A DNA stretch of 64,000 nucleotides from Bryobacteraceae bacterium (GCA_041394945.1 JAWKHH010000002.1:318501-382500); one strand, 5' to 3'. Numbered from the stretch's first letter, positions 9,038-17,551 are shown. The notes: a model not told the origin generated them from the sequence alone. Program-made: numbers and translations.

Positions 9038-10753
9038 ATGGCGCAGCTTCCACCGAAATCCGAAGAATACGATGTCGTAGTCGTAGGTTCCGGCGCCGGG
9101 GGCGGCACTGCCGCGCATGTGCTCACTGCAAAGGGCATCCGCGTCGCGCTGCTCGAAGCCGGACCGAATCTAAACGTCGCCAAGGAATACAAAGAGCACA
9201 AGTGGCCCTACGACTACAACCACCGTGGCGCGGAAGAGGGCGGCAAGTACTACTTCGGCGAAGGTAAGCCGTTCGGTTTTTTCGCCACCACGAGCGGCGG
9301 CTGGCAGCTTGACGGCGAACCCTACACCGTCGCGGCGGGAAGCCAGTTCTCCTGGTTCCGATCCCGCATCGTGGGCGGACGCACCAACCACTACGGCCGC
9401 ATGTCGTTCCGCTTCGCCGACTACGATTTCGCGCCCTACACGAAAGACGGCCTCGGGTTCGACTGGCCGATCAGCTACGCCGACATCGCGCCCTACTACG
9501 ACAAGGCTGAAGAGTTCATCGGCGTCGTCGGATCGAGCCACGGCATCCGCAGCGCTCCAGACGGCAAGTTCCATACGCCGCCGGCGCCCAAGGTCCACGA
9601 ACTGCTCATCAAAAGCGCGTGCGACCGGCTCGGCATCCCCTGCATCCCCAACCGGCGCGCTGTTATCACCAAGGCGCTGAACGGCCGTCCGCCCTGCCAC
9701 TATTGCGGCCAGTGCGGGCGTGGATGTGTGACCGCTTCGAACTACTCATCGAGTCAGGTGCAGGTCTTCCCCGCGCTCAAGACCGGCCACCTGACGCTGC
9801 TCGACAACGCGATGGTGCGCGAAGTGCTCACCGATGGCGCCGGCAAAGCCACCGGTGTCCTCTACGTCGACAAGAACACGCGCGAGCACAAGACGGTTCG
9901 CGGCCGCGTGGTGATCCTCGCCGCCAGCGCCTGCGAATCCGCCCGCATCCTCCTGAACTCGAAATCGAAGGTGTTTCCGAACGGCTTGGCCAACGGCTCC
10001 GGCCTTGTTGGCCGCTATCTCATGGACACCGTCGGCTTCGGATTGAGCGGCTACGTTCCGGCCATGGAGGGCATGCCGCACTACGATACCGACGGCGCTG
10101 GCGGCGCGCACCTCTACATGCCCTGGTGGCTCTGGGACAAGCACGACAAGCTCGACTTCCCGCGCGGCTATCACATCGAAATCGGCGGCGGCTATGGCAT
10201 GCCCGGCGTCGGCTCCATGCACGGCTCGGCCCGCCGATACGGCTATGGGGCCGACATGAAGAAGAAGATCCGCGACTCCTATGGCTGCGGCGTCGGCTTC
10301 GCCGGCCGCGGTGAGATGATTCCCAACATCCACAGCTACTGCGAGATCGATCCCGAAGTCGTCGACCAGTGGGGCATCCCCGTGCTCCGGTTCCATTTCA
10401 AGTGGAGCGACTACGAGTGGAAACAGGCGCGCCACATGGAAAAGACCTTCGCCGCGATCATCGAATCGATGGGCGGACGCGTCACCGGCCTCAGCGCCGC
10501 GCAGCGCGAAAGCGACGGCATCTCCATTCCCGGCACCATCATCCACGAAGTGGGCGCCGCGCGTATGGGCAAGTCCCCCAAGGACTCCGTCCTCAATGGC
10601 TATTGCCAGACACACGACGTGAAGAATCTCTTCGTCATGGACGGCGCCGCCTTCGTCAGCAATCCCGACAAGAACCCCACGCTCACCATCAACGCGCTTG
10701 CCTGGCGCGGCTGTGATTATCTCGCAGAAGAAATGAGGAAACGCAATGTCTGA
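9038..10753 (+). CDS. GMC family oxidoreductase (gluconate/sugar dehydrogenase-type large subunit)
   Basis: 571-residue glucose-methanol-choline flavoprotein. It has the FAD-binding GSGAGGGTAAHVL motif at 16-28, the GGRTNHYGR flavin-contact segment, and the C-terminal HEVGAARMG and NPTLTINALAWRG blocks holding the catalytic His and Asn. An unusual Cys cluster, CHYCGQCGRGC, sits near residue 220; related dehydrogenase subunits use Cys here to hold a small Fe-S cluster. No signal peptide is present. The gene overlaps the following subunit-3-like gene by 8 bases, and that partner has a Tat-like leader, so the complex is probably exported together. It is expected to oxidise a sugar or sugar acid and pass electrons to a cytochrome or quinone. 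Substrate unknown. Confidence 0.88.
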   Translation: MAQLPPKSEEYDVVVVGSGAGGGTAAHVLTAKGIRVALLEAGPNLNVAKEYKEHKWPYDYNHRGAEEGGKYYFGEGKPFGFFATTSGGWQLDGEPYTVAAGSQFSWFRSRIVGGRTNHYGRMSFRFADYDFAPYTKDGLGFDWPISYADIAPYYDKAEEFIGVVGSSHGIRSAPDGKFHTPPAPKVHELLIKSACDRLGIPCIPNRRAVITKALNGRPPCHYCGQCGRGCVTASNYSSSQVQVFPALKTGHLTLLDNAMVREVLTDGAGKATGVLYVDKNTREHKTVRGRVVILAASACESARILLNSKSKVFPNGLANGSGLVGRYLMDTVGFGLSGYVPAMEGMPHYDTDGAGGAHLYMPWWLWDKHDKLDFPRGYHIEIGGGYGMPGVGSMHGSARRYGYGADMKKKIRDSYGCGVGFAGRGEMIPNIHSYCEIDPEVVDQWGIPVLRFHFKWSDYEWKQARHMEKTFAAIIESMGGRVTGLSAAQRESDGISIPGTIIHEVGAARMGKSPKDSVLNGYCQTHDVKNLFVMDGAAFVSNPDKNPTLTINALAWRGCDYLAEEMRKRNV

Positions 10754-11456
10754 CGCGTTCGTCAAGCTCGACGCGAATCCCGCCGCCACCCGCCGCCAGG
10801 CCATCCGCGCCATCGCCGCGAGCCTGATGTCGGTTGGCCTGCTCGATCTCGACGCCGCGCAGCAGGTCCACCACGAAGCCGCCGCGAGCAAAGCCAGCGG
10901 ACCCTATCAGCCCAAGGCCTTCGGCGAGCATGAGTACAAGACGCTCCGTCGCTTGGCCGAATTGATCGTGCCGGCCGACGAGGTCTCCGGTAGCGCCGTC
11001 GACGCCGGCGCGCCCGAGTTTATCGATGTGCTGAGCGCCGAGAACACCAAACTGGCGGATATCTTCCACGGCGGCATCGCCTGGCTCGACGCCGAAATGC
11101 TCCGCCGCCACGCGAAGACTTTCGTCGATTGCGCCGCCGCCCACCAGACGGCGATGTTGGACCGCCTCGTCGCCGCCGAACGCGAAGAACGGGATCGCCG
11201 CGGCGAGGAACTCGTCTACCGCCGCAGCGATGACTATCGGGGCTTCTCCGGCTACACCGTCGAACGCCAGAACCCGCTCGCCGCCGGAGCGAAGTTCTTC
11301 GACTGGGTTCGCAAGATGTCGGTTGACGCCTTCTACACGAGCCCTATCGGCGTCAAGGACATCGGCTACGTCGGCAACCGCGCTTGGTCGAAGTACGAGG
11401 CGCCCAAGGAGGCGATCGACTACGCTATGCGCCGCAGCCCGTTCCCCTCGGCCTGA
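10746..11456 (+). CDS. gluconate 2-dehydrogenase subunit 3 family protein
   Basis: 236 residues matching the small-subunit family (PF13618) that partners GMC dehydrogenases. Visible is a twin-arginine-like start (TRRQAIRAIAASLMSVGLL, about 16-34), then the family block FGEHEYKTLRRLAELIVPADEVSGSAVDAG and a C-terminal DIGYVGN segment. The Tat leader probably carries the folded flavoprotein partner across the membrane, a hitchhiker arrangement known for this family. Translation is coupled to the large subunit through an 8-base overlap. No haem motif is present, so a separate electron acceptor is needed; none is encoded next to it. Confidence 0.85.
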   Translation: MSDAFVKLDANPAATRRQAIRAIAASLMSVGLLDLDAAQQVHHEAAASKASGPYQPKAFGEHEYKTLRRLAELIVPADEVSGSAVDAGAPEFIDVLSAENTKLADIFHGGIAWLDAEMLRRHAKTFVDCAAAHQTAMLDRLVAAEREERDRRGEELVYRRSDDYRGFSGYTVERQNPLAAGAKFFDWVRKMSVDAFYTSPIGVKDIGYVGNRAWSKYEAPKEAIDYAMRRSPFPSA

Positions 11457-11468
11457 CCGTTCCACCCT

Positions 11469-12557
11469 GTGGCCGCGCTACTGCTCACCGGAGCATCGGG
11501 TTGGATCGGCAGCGAGTTGCTCCGCCAACTGTTCGTGGCTCGGCCAGGCTGGCGATTCTTCCTCCTGGCCCGCGATCCCGAACGCATCCCCGCTGACCTC
11601 CGTTCTCCCCGCATCACCATCCTACAGGGCGACCTCACCCTGCCCGGGCTCGGTCTCCTCGAGCGTCAGAAGGCCGTCCTCCGCCAATCGGTCACCGAAG
11701 TCGTCCACGCCGCCGCCAATACCGCGCTCGACCTCCCCCTCGATCAACTCCGCGCCATCAATCTCGTCGGCACCGAAAACCTCCTTCATCTCGCCGGCGA
11801 ACTGCCGCGCCTCGTCAAGTTCCTTCACGTGAGCACGGCCTACGTCTGCGGACGCACGCAGGGCGTCGTGCCGGAGGCGGTCGTCGAGCACCGCTCGCGC
11901 TTCTGCAACGCCTGCGAGCACTCCCGCTACGAGACCGAGATGCTCATCTCGTCTCACGCCTGGAATGTTCCGGTGGCCATCGCGCGGCTCAGCACTGTCT
12001 TCGGCGACTCCCGCACCGGCCGCGTCCAGACCTACAACTACGCGCATCAACTCCTCCGCCTCTTCCCGAAGATGCAGGTGCCGCAGATGCCGTTCGATCC
12101 AGACGCCACCGTCGACCTGGTCGCCAGCGACTGGGCCGCCCGCGCGCTCGCCGCGCTCCTGATTCATCATTTCCAGGCCGGCGCCGTCTATCACGTTTGC
12201 GCGGGCGCCGCCTACAGCCTCACCGTGATCGAGCTTGCCGCCGCCACGCACCGCCTCTTTGCTCTCCATCCACGCGCGCAGGCTTGGGTGCCGTTGCGCT
12301 CGCCGCGCCGGGTCGCACTCCCCGAGTGGGATGAGTTCATCGTCCGGATGCAGCGGGAAGGCTCCCACCAGATGAATCAACTTCTGCGCGCGCTCGATCG
12401 CTTCCTGCCGCACCTGGCCATCCGCCAGGAATTCGAAAATCGCCGCACGCTTGCGCTCCTTGCATCGAGCGGTGTGGAACCTCCGCCGCCACCCCGTGCG
12501 TTGTACGCTGGCGTTGTGCGCTGGTGCCTCGATAGCGACTGGGGACGAGGGAAGTGA
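11469..12557 (+). CDS. thioester-reductase-like SDR with altered active site
   Basis: 362-residue extended short-chain dehydrogenase of the NAD_binding_4/male-sterility type. The NAD(P)-binding TGASGWIGSELL lies at about 7-18 and the STAYVCG strand holds Ser122/Thr123. The family's catalytic YxxxK is normally found in a pattern like N-x-Y-x-x-S-K-Y-E-x-E. Here the matching stretch is NACEHSRYETE, so Tyr is Cys149 and Lys is Arg153. Unless a different residue serves, it should be weak or inactive as a reductase. It starts at GTG (the first residues lead directly into the dinucleotide fold) and ends in a GTGA overlap with the membrane methyltransferase gene. It follows the GMC pair by 12 bases. 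Confidence 0.78.
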   Translation: MAALLLTGASGWIGSELLRQLFVARPGWRFFLLARDPERIPADLRSPRITILQGDLTLPGLGLLERQKAVLRQSVTEVVHAAANTALDLPLDQLRAINLVGTENLLHLAGELPRLVKFLHVSTAYVCGRTQGVVPEAVVEHRSRFCNACEHSRYETEMLISSHAWNVPVAIARLSTVFGDSRTGRVQTYNYAHQLLRLFPKMQVPQMPFDPDATVDLVASDWAARALAALLIHHFQAGAVYHVCAGAAYSLTVIELAAATHRLFALHPRAQAWVPLRSPRRVALPEWDEFIVRMQREGSHQMNQLLRALDRFLPHLAIRQEFENRRTLALLASSGVEPPPPPRALYAGVVRWCLDSDWGRGK

Positions 12558-13249
12558 TCCCGCGCCTCGCCGCGTTCGCCTACTGGGTGTTCACCTACCT
12601 GCTGTTCGTCGCCGTGGTGATCTACTTCGGCGGGTTCATCGCTAACCGCTACGTGCCCTCCACGATTGACTCCGGGCTTCAACTCCCGGAAAGCGAAGCG
12701 CTTCTCCGCGACCTCGAACTCCTGGGCGCTTTCGGCATTCAGCACAGCCTCATGGCCCGCCCGTTCTTCAAACGATGGATCCCCTGGCCCGTGGAGCGCA
12801 CCACCTATATGTTGGCTTCGTGCATCGCGCTGATCGCGATCTTCGTGCTGTGGGAACCGATCCCGGATCTCGTCTGGAACCTCGCCGGCGGGTTTTGGCT
12901 CCGCATCGTGGCCGCAGCCGGCCTGGTGCTGGTCGTGTGGGCGTCGCTAACCACCGGTCATTGGGACACGTTCGGCTTTCGCCACGCGAGAGCTTACCTC
13001 CGGCGACGCGAATACGCGCCGCTCCCTTTTCGCGTGCGCGGACCCTACCGCTGGTCGCGCCACCCGATGATGCTCGGCGTCATCCTGATCCTCTGGGCCA
13101 CGCCGCAGATGTCCAAGGGCCACTTGCTGTTTTCAGCGGTGCTGACGCTATACGTGATTGCTGGAAGCTGGCTCGAAGAGCGCGATCTGCTTCGCCGCTT
13201 CCCCGTCGAATACGAACACTATCGGACCAGGGTTCGTATGTTCGTTTGA
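12554..13249 (+). CDS. MddA-like membrane methyltransferase (NnrU/ICMT superfamily)
   Basis: 231-residue polytopic membrane protein with about five transmembrane helices (roughly 6-30, 78-100, 110-132, 165-185, 190-210). The C-terminal part has the isoprenylcysteine-methyltransferase-like pattern: GPYRWSRHPMMLG, then WATPQMSKGHLLF and EERDLLRRFPVEYEHY. The WATPxMxxGHLLF string is typical of methanethiol S-methyltransferase MddA, which makes dimethylsulfide from methanethiol with S-adenosylmethionine. A NnrU-type protein is the main alternative. The GTG start overlaps the stop of the preceding gene by 4 bases (GTGA), indicating coupling. It is convergent with the guanine deaminase gene. Confidence 0.72.
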   Translation: MIPRLAAFAYWVFTYLLFVAVVIYFGGFIANRYVPSTIDSGLQLPESEALLRDLELLGAFGIQHSLMARPFFKRWIPWPVERTTYMLASCIALIAIFVLWEPIPDLVWNLAGGFWLRIVAAAGLVLVVWASLTTGHWDTFGFRHARAYLRRREYAPLPFRVRGPYRWSRHPMMLGVILILWATPQMSKGHLLFSAVLTLYVIAGSWLEERDLLRRFPVEYEHYRTRVRMFV

Positions 13250-13254
13250 TCGCC

Positions 13255-13740
13255 TCAATAGGGAACCTTGCTCGCCGATTCGCGCCAAGCGCGGAACGGC
13301 TTCACCCCCTCGCGAGCCAACATCCGCCGCGCCGGGATGCGGCGCGCCTCCGCCGGCGCCGCCAGTTCGCGATAAAGGAACGCATCGTCGAACCCGGCCG
13401 CCGCGGCATCCGCCTCGGACGCGGCGAAGCACACCGAGTCCAGGTGCGCCCAGTAGATCGCGCCAAGACACATCGGGCATGGTTCACAACTTGCGTAGAT
13501 TTCACACCCAGCCAGCACGTGCGAGCCGATCTCCGCTGCTGCTTTGCGGATCGCCACCACCTCGGCGTGCGCGGTCGGGTCCGGCGTGGATGTCACGAGG
13601 TTCACACCCTCGGCGATCACCTTGCCTCCGCGCACGATCACCGCGCCGAACGGACCCCCTCGCCGCGCGCGGACATTCTCCATCGCGAGTTCGATTGCGC
13701 GGCGGAGGTGTTCGCTTCCGCCGCGTCCTCGCTTTGTCAC
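13255..13740 (-). CDS. guanine deaminase (cytidine-deaminase fold)
   Basis: 161-residue zinc deaminase. The zinc/proton-shuttle motifs HAEVVAIR and CEPCPMCLGAI are intact. Downstream, GFDDAFLYREL and the C-terminal FRAWRESASKVPY resemble Bacillus-type guanine deaminase (GuaD), whose C-terminal tail swaps between subunits, rather than the tRNA adenosine deaminase TadA. Expected reaction is guanine to xanthine in purine salvage. The gene starts 3 bases after the stop of the superoxide dismutase gene and is probably in the same transcript. TadA remains a less likely alternative. Confidence 0.8.
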   Translation of the reverse strand: MTKRGRGGSEHLRRAIELAMENVRARRGGPFGAVIVRGGKVIAEGVNLVTSTPDPTAHAEVVAIRKAAAEIGSHVLAGCEIYASCEPCPMCLGAIYWAHLDSVCFAASEADAAAAGFDDAFLYRELAAPAEARRIPARRMLAREGVKPFRAWRESASKVPY

Positions 13741-13743
13741 GAA

Positions 13744-14355
13744 CTACTTCGCGGAATTGAACCGCGCGGCGACCTTGGACCAGTCGACCACGTTCCACCA
13801 CGCCGCCAGGTACTCCGCGCGGCGGTTCTGATATTTCAGATAGTAGGCGTGCTCCCAAACATCGACGCCCAGCACCGGGAACTTGCCCTCCATCACTGGA
13901 GTGTCCTGGTTCGGCGTCGACGCGATCGAGAGCGACGAGCCATCGGCCACGAGCCACGCCCAGCCAGACCCGAAGCGGCCCATGCCGGCCGCTGCGAACT
14001 TCTCCTTGAAGGTGTCGAAGCTGCCGAAGGCGCTGTTGATCGCGTCGCCTAGGGCGCCGGAGGGCGCTCCGCCCGCGTTCGGGCCCATGATGCTCCAGAA
14101 CATCGCGTGGTTGGCGTGGCCGCCGCCGTTGTTGCGAACCGCGGTCCGGATCGCTTCCGGCACAGCCGCGCAACCGTTGGCCAGCAGTTCGTCGAGCGAT
14201 TTTCCGGCCAGATCCGGCGCCGATTCGAGGGCTTTGTTCAGATTGGCTACGTACGCGGCGTGGTGCTTGCCATGGTGGATCTCCATGGTCATCTTATCGA
14301 TCGATGGTTCCAGCGCATCGTGCGCGTAGGGAAGAGCGGGAAGTTCGAATGGCAT
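13744..14355 (-). CDS. sodA: superoxide dismutase (Mn/Fe), Mn-type
   Basis: 203-residue cytoplasmic superoxide dismutase of the Mn/Fe family. Metal ligands are the first His of IHHGKHH (His27), the second His of GGHANHAMFW, and Asp and His in DVWEHAYYLKYQ. The outer-sphere GGG-HANH context together with Gln in STPNQDTP is the manganese-type arrangement (Gly near 77, Gln near 146) rather than the iron-type. No signal peptide. AAGGAG lies about 11 bases before the ATG. It is placed between gatA upstream and guanine deaminase downstream on the same strand. Confidence 0.93.
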   Translation of the reverse strand: MPFELPALPYAHDALEPSIDKMTMEIHHGKHHAAYVANLNKALESAPDLAGKSLDELLANGCAAVPEAIRTAVRNNGGGHANHAMFWSIMGPNAGGAPSGALGDAINSAFGSFDTFKEKFAAAGMGRFGSGWAWLVADGSSLSIASTPNQDTPVMEGKFPVLGVDVWEHAYYLKYQNRRAEYLAAWWNVVDWSKVAARFNSAK

Positions 14356-14385
14356 GTTGTCAATTTCTCCTTATCGGGTGTAAGA

Positions 14386-15825
14386 CTACGCAAAGCCGCC
14401 GGCTGTTTCAAACGCGCCGGCCAGGCGGAACATGGACGACTCCTGAAAGTGGTTCGTCAGGATCTGCATCCCCACGGGAAGGCCGGCCGCCGTGCGCCCA
14501 CACGGTACGCTCATGCACGGGACGCCGGCCAGGTCCCCCGTGATCGTGTAGATATCGGAAAGGTACATCTGCATCGGGTCGTTCAGCTTCTCGCCCAACT
14601 TGAAAGCCGGGAACGGAGACACCGGAGTCACGATCGCATCCACCTTTTCGAACGCGAGCGCGTAGTCGCGCGCGATCAATGTCCGCACACGCTGCGCCTT
14701 CAGATAGTAGGCGTCGTAATAGCCGTGGCTCAGCACATAAGTGCCCAGCATGATCCGGCGCTTGCATTCGGCGCCGAACCCCTCGCCGCGCGTCGCCTGG
14801 TACATCTCGGTCAGCGACCCGGCTTTGGCCGAGCGTGTCGTGTATCGGACCCCGTCGTAGCGCGCCAGGTTCGAACTCGCCTCCGCCGTGCAGATGATGT
14901 AGTAGGTGGAAATCGCGTACTCGGTGTGCGGCAGGCTCACCGCAATGGTTTCGCAGCCCAGTTTCCGTAAGATCGAAAGACCGTGCTCGATCCGGTCGCC
15001 CGTCTCGCTCGAAAGGCCGGCGAAGTACTCCTTCGGTAGCCCGATCTTCATCCCCGCCACTTTCCCGTTCATCGCCGCCGCGTAGTCCGGAACCGGCGCG
15101 TGGGCCGAAGTTGCGTCCATCTCGTCGTGTCCGGAGATCGCCGTGAGGAGCCGCGCCGAGTCTTCCACGGTACGGCTGAACGGCCCGATGTGATCGAGCG
15201 AACTGGCGAACGCCACCAGCCCGTACCGCGACACGCGTCCGTAGGTGGGCGTCACGCCGACAACGCCGCAAAACGACGCTGGCTGCCGGATCGACCCGCC
15301 GGTGTCGGAGCCCAAGGAAACCACCGCCGTGCCCTGCGCCACGACAGCCGCCGATCCTCCGCTCGAGCCGCCCGGCACGCGTTCCAGATCCACGGGATTC
15401 CGCACCGGACCGAACGCCGAGTTTTCGTTCGACGAGCCCATCGCGAACTCATCGCAGTTCGCCTTCCCGATAATCACCGCGCCGGCCGCTTCCAGCCGCC
15501 GAACCGCCGTCGCGTCGTACGGCGCGATGTAGTTTTCGAGCAGCCGGGATCCGCAGGTGTTGCGCTCGCCCTTCACCAGGATCACGTCCTTCACAGCCGT
15601 GGGCGCCCCGGCGAGCGGACCCGGATCCTCTCCCGCCGCGATCTTCGCGTCCACCGCGGCGGCGGCCGCCATCGCGCGTTCCTCGCAAAAATGCAGATAC
15701 GCGTTCGTCTTCGGATTTTCCGCCCGCGCGTGCGAAAGGGCTTCGGCGGCCACTTCGCGCGCGCTGAATTTCTTCGCCGCCAGACCCTCGCGAATCGCGC
15801 CGGCGTCGAGCGTCGCGATACTCAT
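14386..15825 (-). CDS. gatA: Asp/Glu-tRNA amidotransferase subunit A
   Basis: 479-residue amidase-signature subunit of GatCAB, which converts Glu-tRNA(Gln) and/or Asp-tRNA(Asn) to the amidated form. The Ser-cisSer-Lys triad falls at canonical numbers: Lys79 (AVKDV), Ser154 (GGSSGGSAA) and Ser178 (SDTGGSIRQPASFCG). Length is typical. Its ATG overlaps the gatC stop by 4 bases. GatB is not in this window, as is common. The superoxide dismutase gene follows 30 bases downstream on the same strand. Confidence 0.95.
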   Translation of the reverse strand: MSIATLDAGAIREGLAAKKFSAREVAAEALSHARAENPKTNAYLHFCEERAMAAAAAVDAKIAAGEDPGPLAGAPTAVKDVILVKGERNTCGSRLLENYIAPYDATAVRRLEAAGAVIIGKANCDEFAMGSSNENSAFGPVRNPVDLERVPGGSSGGSAAVVAQGTAVVSLGSDTGGSIRQPASFCGVVGVTPTYGRVSRYGLVAFASSLDHIGPFSRTVEDSARLLTAISGHDEMDATSAHAPVPDYAAAMNGKVAGMKIGLPKEYFAGLSSETGDRIEHGLSILRKLGCETIAVSLPHTEYAISTYYIICTAEASSNLARYDGVRYTTRSAKAGSLTEMYQATRGEGFGAECKRRIMLGTYVLSHGYYDAYYLKAQRVRTLIARDYALAFEKVDAIVTPVSPFPAFKLGEKLNDPMQMYLSDIYTITGDLAGVPCMSVPCGRTAAGLPVGMQILTNHFQESSMFRLAGAFETAGGFA

Positions 15826-16121
15826 TTCTCCACCACCCGGGGCACCTTGAACATCCCAGCGCCGGCCAGCGGAGCGCTCGCCAGCGCCGCCTCGTTCGAA
15901 AGGCAGGGCCGCACGGCGTCGTCTCGCATTGATGCCGTATCGTCAGCCTCGTAGAGCACCTGCGCCATCGGCGGCACGTCCGCCGTATCGAGCTCGTTCA
16001 GTTTGTCCATGTGCGAAAGGATGGAATCCATCTCGCGGGCCATCCGTTCCACTTCAGCGTCAGTGAGCCGAAGGTTCGCCAGGTCCGCTACCGTCCGCAC
16101 TTGTTTCGAATCGATCTTCAA
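15822..16121 (-). CDS. gatC: Asp/Glu-tRNA amidotransferase subunit C
   Basis: 99-residue GatC, the small subunit that wraps and stabilises GatA. The family pattern is clear: VRTVADLANLRLTDAEVER, then a helix with ILSHMDKLNELDTADVPPM and a C-terminal MFKVPRVVEK that threads into GatA. The start is taken as TTG at 16121. It gives the expected N-terminus, is preceded by GGAAGAGGG about 9 bases away, and overlaps the DciA-like stop as TTGA. A longer in-frame extension is only the shadow of the upstream gene. Stop and gatA start overlap as ATGA. Confidence 0.92.
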   Translation of the reverse strand: MKIDSKQVRTVADLANLRLTDAEVERMAREMDSILSHMDKLNELDTADVPPMAQVLYEADDTASMRDDAVRPCLSNEAALASAPLAGAGMFKVPRVVEK

Positions 16122-16522
16122 CCGGTTGCCCTCTTCCGTTTGGCTTTGTAGATGCGGCCGAGCATCGGGTCCGCGATCCGGTCGGCGTCGTCGCCCGGCA
16201 TCTTGTCTCGCACGGGCAGTGTCTCCCGCATCGGTCCCAGGCGCTGCGCGCGCACGCGGAACTTGATCTCCTTGGGTTCCTCGCCGCTGGTGACGCGGTG
16301 GATCGAAGCAAGTATCTGCCCGCGCAGACCTTTCAACTGCGATTGCCACAGCTTGTCTTCCACTTCGACGATCAGCACGCCGTCCCGCACCGCTGCCGCT
16401 TCCGTGCGCCGCGCGATCACTTTGCTCACCGCCACCGGCCACGCAGCCAAAATGCGCTGCTCCGGCGTCAGGAAACGCTCGCCGGTCTTCGAGCCGGTCA
16501 ACAGTTGGAGCACGCGCTTCAT
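16118..16522 (-). CDS. DciA-like (DUF721) protein
   Basis: About 134 residues of the DUF721/DciA family, whose better-known members load the replicative helicase DnaB in bacteria lacking DnaC. The conserved part is ILAAWPVAVSKVIARRT, then GVLIVEVEDKLWQSQLKGLRGQIL, the KH-like core. The C-terminal third is basic. The start at 16522 is preferred over an ATG at 16573 because a TAAAAT -10-like hexamer (16554-16559, minus strand) lies between them. The gene overlaps gatC by 4 bases, so a replication-linked gene and tRNA amidation share a transcript. Confidence 0.75.
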   Translation of the reverse strand: MKRVLQLLTGSKTGERFLTPEQRILAAWPVAVSKVIARRTEAAAVRDGVLIVEVEDKLWQSQLKGLRGQILASIHRVTSGEEPKEIKFRVRAQRLGPMRETLPVRDKMPGDDADRIADPMLGRIYKAKRKRATG

Positions 16523-16553
16523 GCGGGTCTGGAGGGCCTTCGAGTGGAACCTG

Positions 16554-16559
16554 ATTTTA
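16554..16559 (-). promoter_or_regulatory. candidate -10 box (TAAAAT) for the dciA-gatCA operon
   Basis: TAAAAT on the minus strand, about 32 bases before the preferred DciA-like start and inside an AT-rich patch in an otherwise GC-rich region. On the plus strand a TATCAT at 16568-16573 could serve the divergent amidohydrolase gene. No clear -35 boxes. Confidence 0.4.
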
Positions 16560-16583
16560 CCATGCGTTATCATGCCCGGCAGA

Positions 16584-17480
16584 ATGCGCAGGCGTGAAGC
16601 TCTCCTCCTCCCGTTGGCCGCGGCCCCCGCCGAATCCGGCCCCATGATCGACACCCATATCCACCTGTTCGACCCCGCCGGGTTCCCCTATCATCCGCGC
16701 GCCACCTACAAGCCGCGGCCGGCGCCGCTCGATCCTTACCTCGCGTTCGTGAAGCAGGCCGGCATCGCGCACACAGTGATCGTCCACCCGGAACCCTACC
16801 AGGACGATCACCGCTACCTGGAACATTGCTTCGCCCACGAGTCGCCCGCGCACCTGTTCAAAGGCGCGTGTCTCTTCGACCCCATCGACCCGCGTACGCC
16901 GGTCCATATGCGCGAACTTTCGCGGCGGCTTCCCGGCCGCATCGTCGCGATGCGCATTCATGCGATGAACGCTCCCGGCGAGCCGCCGCTATCGTCGGGC
17001 GCTATCAAGAACCGTGACCTCAGCGATCCGCGCGTCAAAGCCGTGTGGCGCGAAGCCGGCCGGCTCGGCATGGCGATTCAGATGCACTTCCTGCCGCACC
17101 ACTCGGAAGCCATCGGCGCGCTAGCAGCCGAGTTCAAGGACGTGCCGGTGATCCTCGATCACATGGGCCGCGCCGGCATGGGCGGCCCCGCGGGCTTCGA
17201 GCAGGTCCTCCGCCTCGCCGATCATCCGCTTACGTTCTTCAAATTTTCTGGCATCCGCTATTCGTCGAAAGAACCCGCCCCGCATCGTGACGTGCAGCCC
17301 TTCGTCAACCGTGCTTTCGACGCCTTCGGCCCTGAACGCATGCTCTGGGGCGGCCTCGGCCACACCATGGAGGAGCATCGCGCCGCCCGGGACTTGTTCG
17401 ACTTCCAGTTCGCCTTCGCCTCCGAAGACGACCGCGCCCGCATCCGCGGCGGCAACGCCCGCCGTCTGTTTCGGTTCTAG
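16584..17480 (+). CDS. amidohydrolase family protein (Amidohydrolase_2)
   Basis: 298-residue TIM-barrel hydrolase of the PF04909 type (lactonases/decarboxylases). The first-strand HxH is present in MIDTHIHLFD (about 21-30). Further barrel histidines occur in MAIQMHFLPHH and VILDHMGRAGMGG. The last-strand metal ligand normally found in a WGSDWP-like motif is absent; the aligned stretch is MLWGGLGHT. The N-terminus (RRREALLLPLAAAPAES) is a weak Tat/Sec-like leader. The ATG at 16584 is preferred to one at 16572, which overlaps a TATCAT -10-like box. It is divergent from the DciA-like gene. Substrate unknown, activity uncertain because of the missing Asp. Confidence 0.75.
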   Translation: MRRREALLLPLAAAPAESGPMIDTHIHLFDPAGFPYHPRATYKPRPAPLDPYLAFVKQAGIAHTVIVHPEPYQDDHRYLEHCFAHESPAHLFKGACLFDPIDPRTPVHMRELSRRLPGRIVAMRIHAMNAPGEPPLSSGAIKNRDLSDPRVKAVWREAGRLGMAIQMHFLPHHSEAIGALAAEFKDVPVILDHMGRAGMGGPAGFEQVLRLADHPLTFFKFSGIRYSSKEPAPHRDVQPFVNRAFDAFGPERMLWGGLGHTMEEHRAARDLFDFQFAFASEDDRARIRGGNARRLFRF

Positions 17481-17551
17481 GAAACCGGGAACCGCACTGC
17501 GGCGCACATCACCCGGCATCGTGGCTTCCAATCGGAGGTACAATATCAGCA

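Noticed and set aside
14356..14385. Possible terminator between gatA and sodA
   Set aside because: No stem with a T-run; the gap is 30 bases and carries only the sodA ribosome site.
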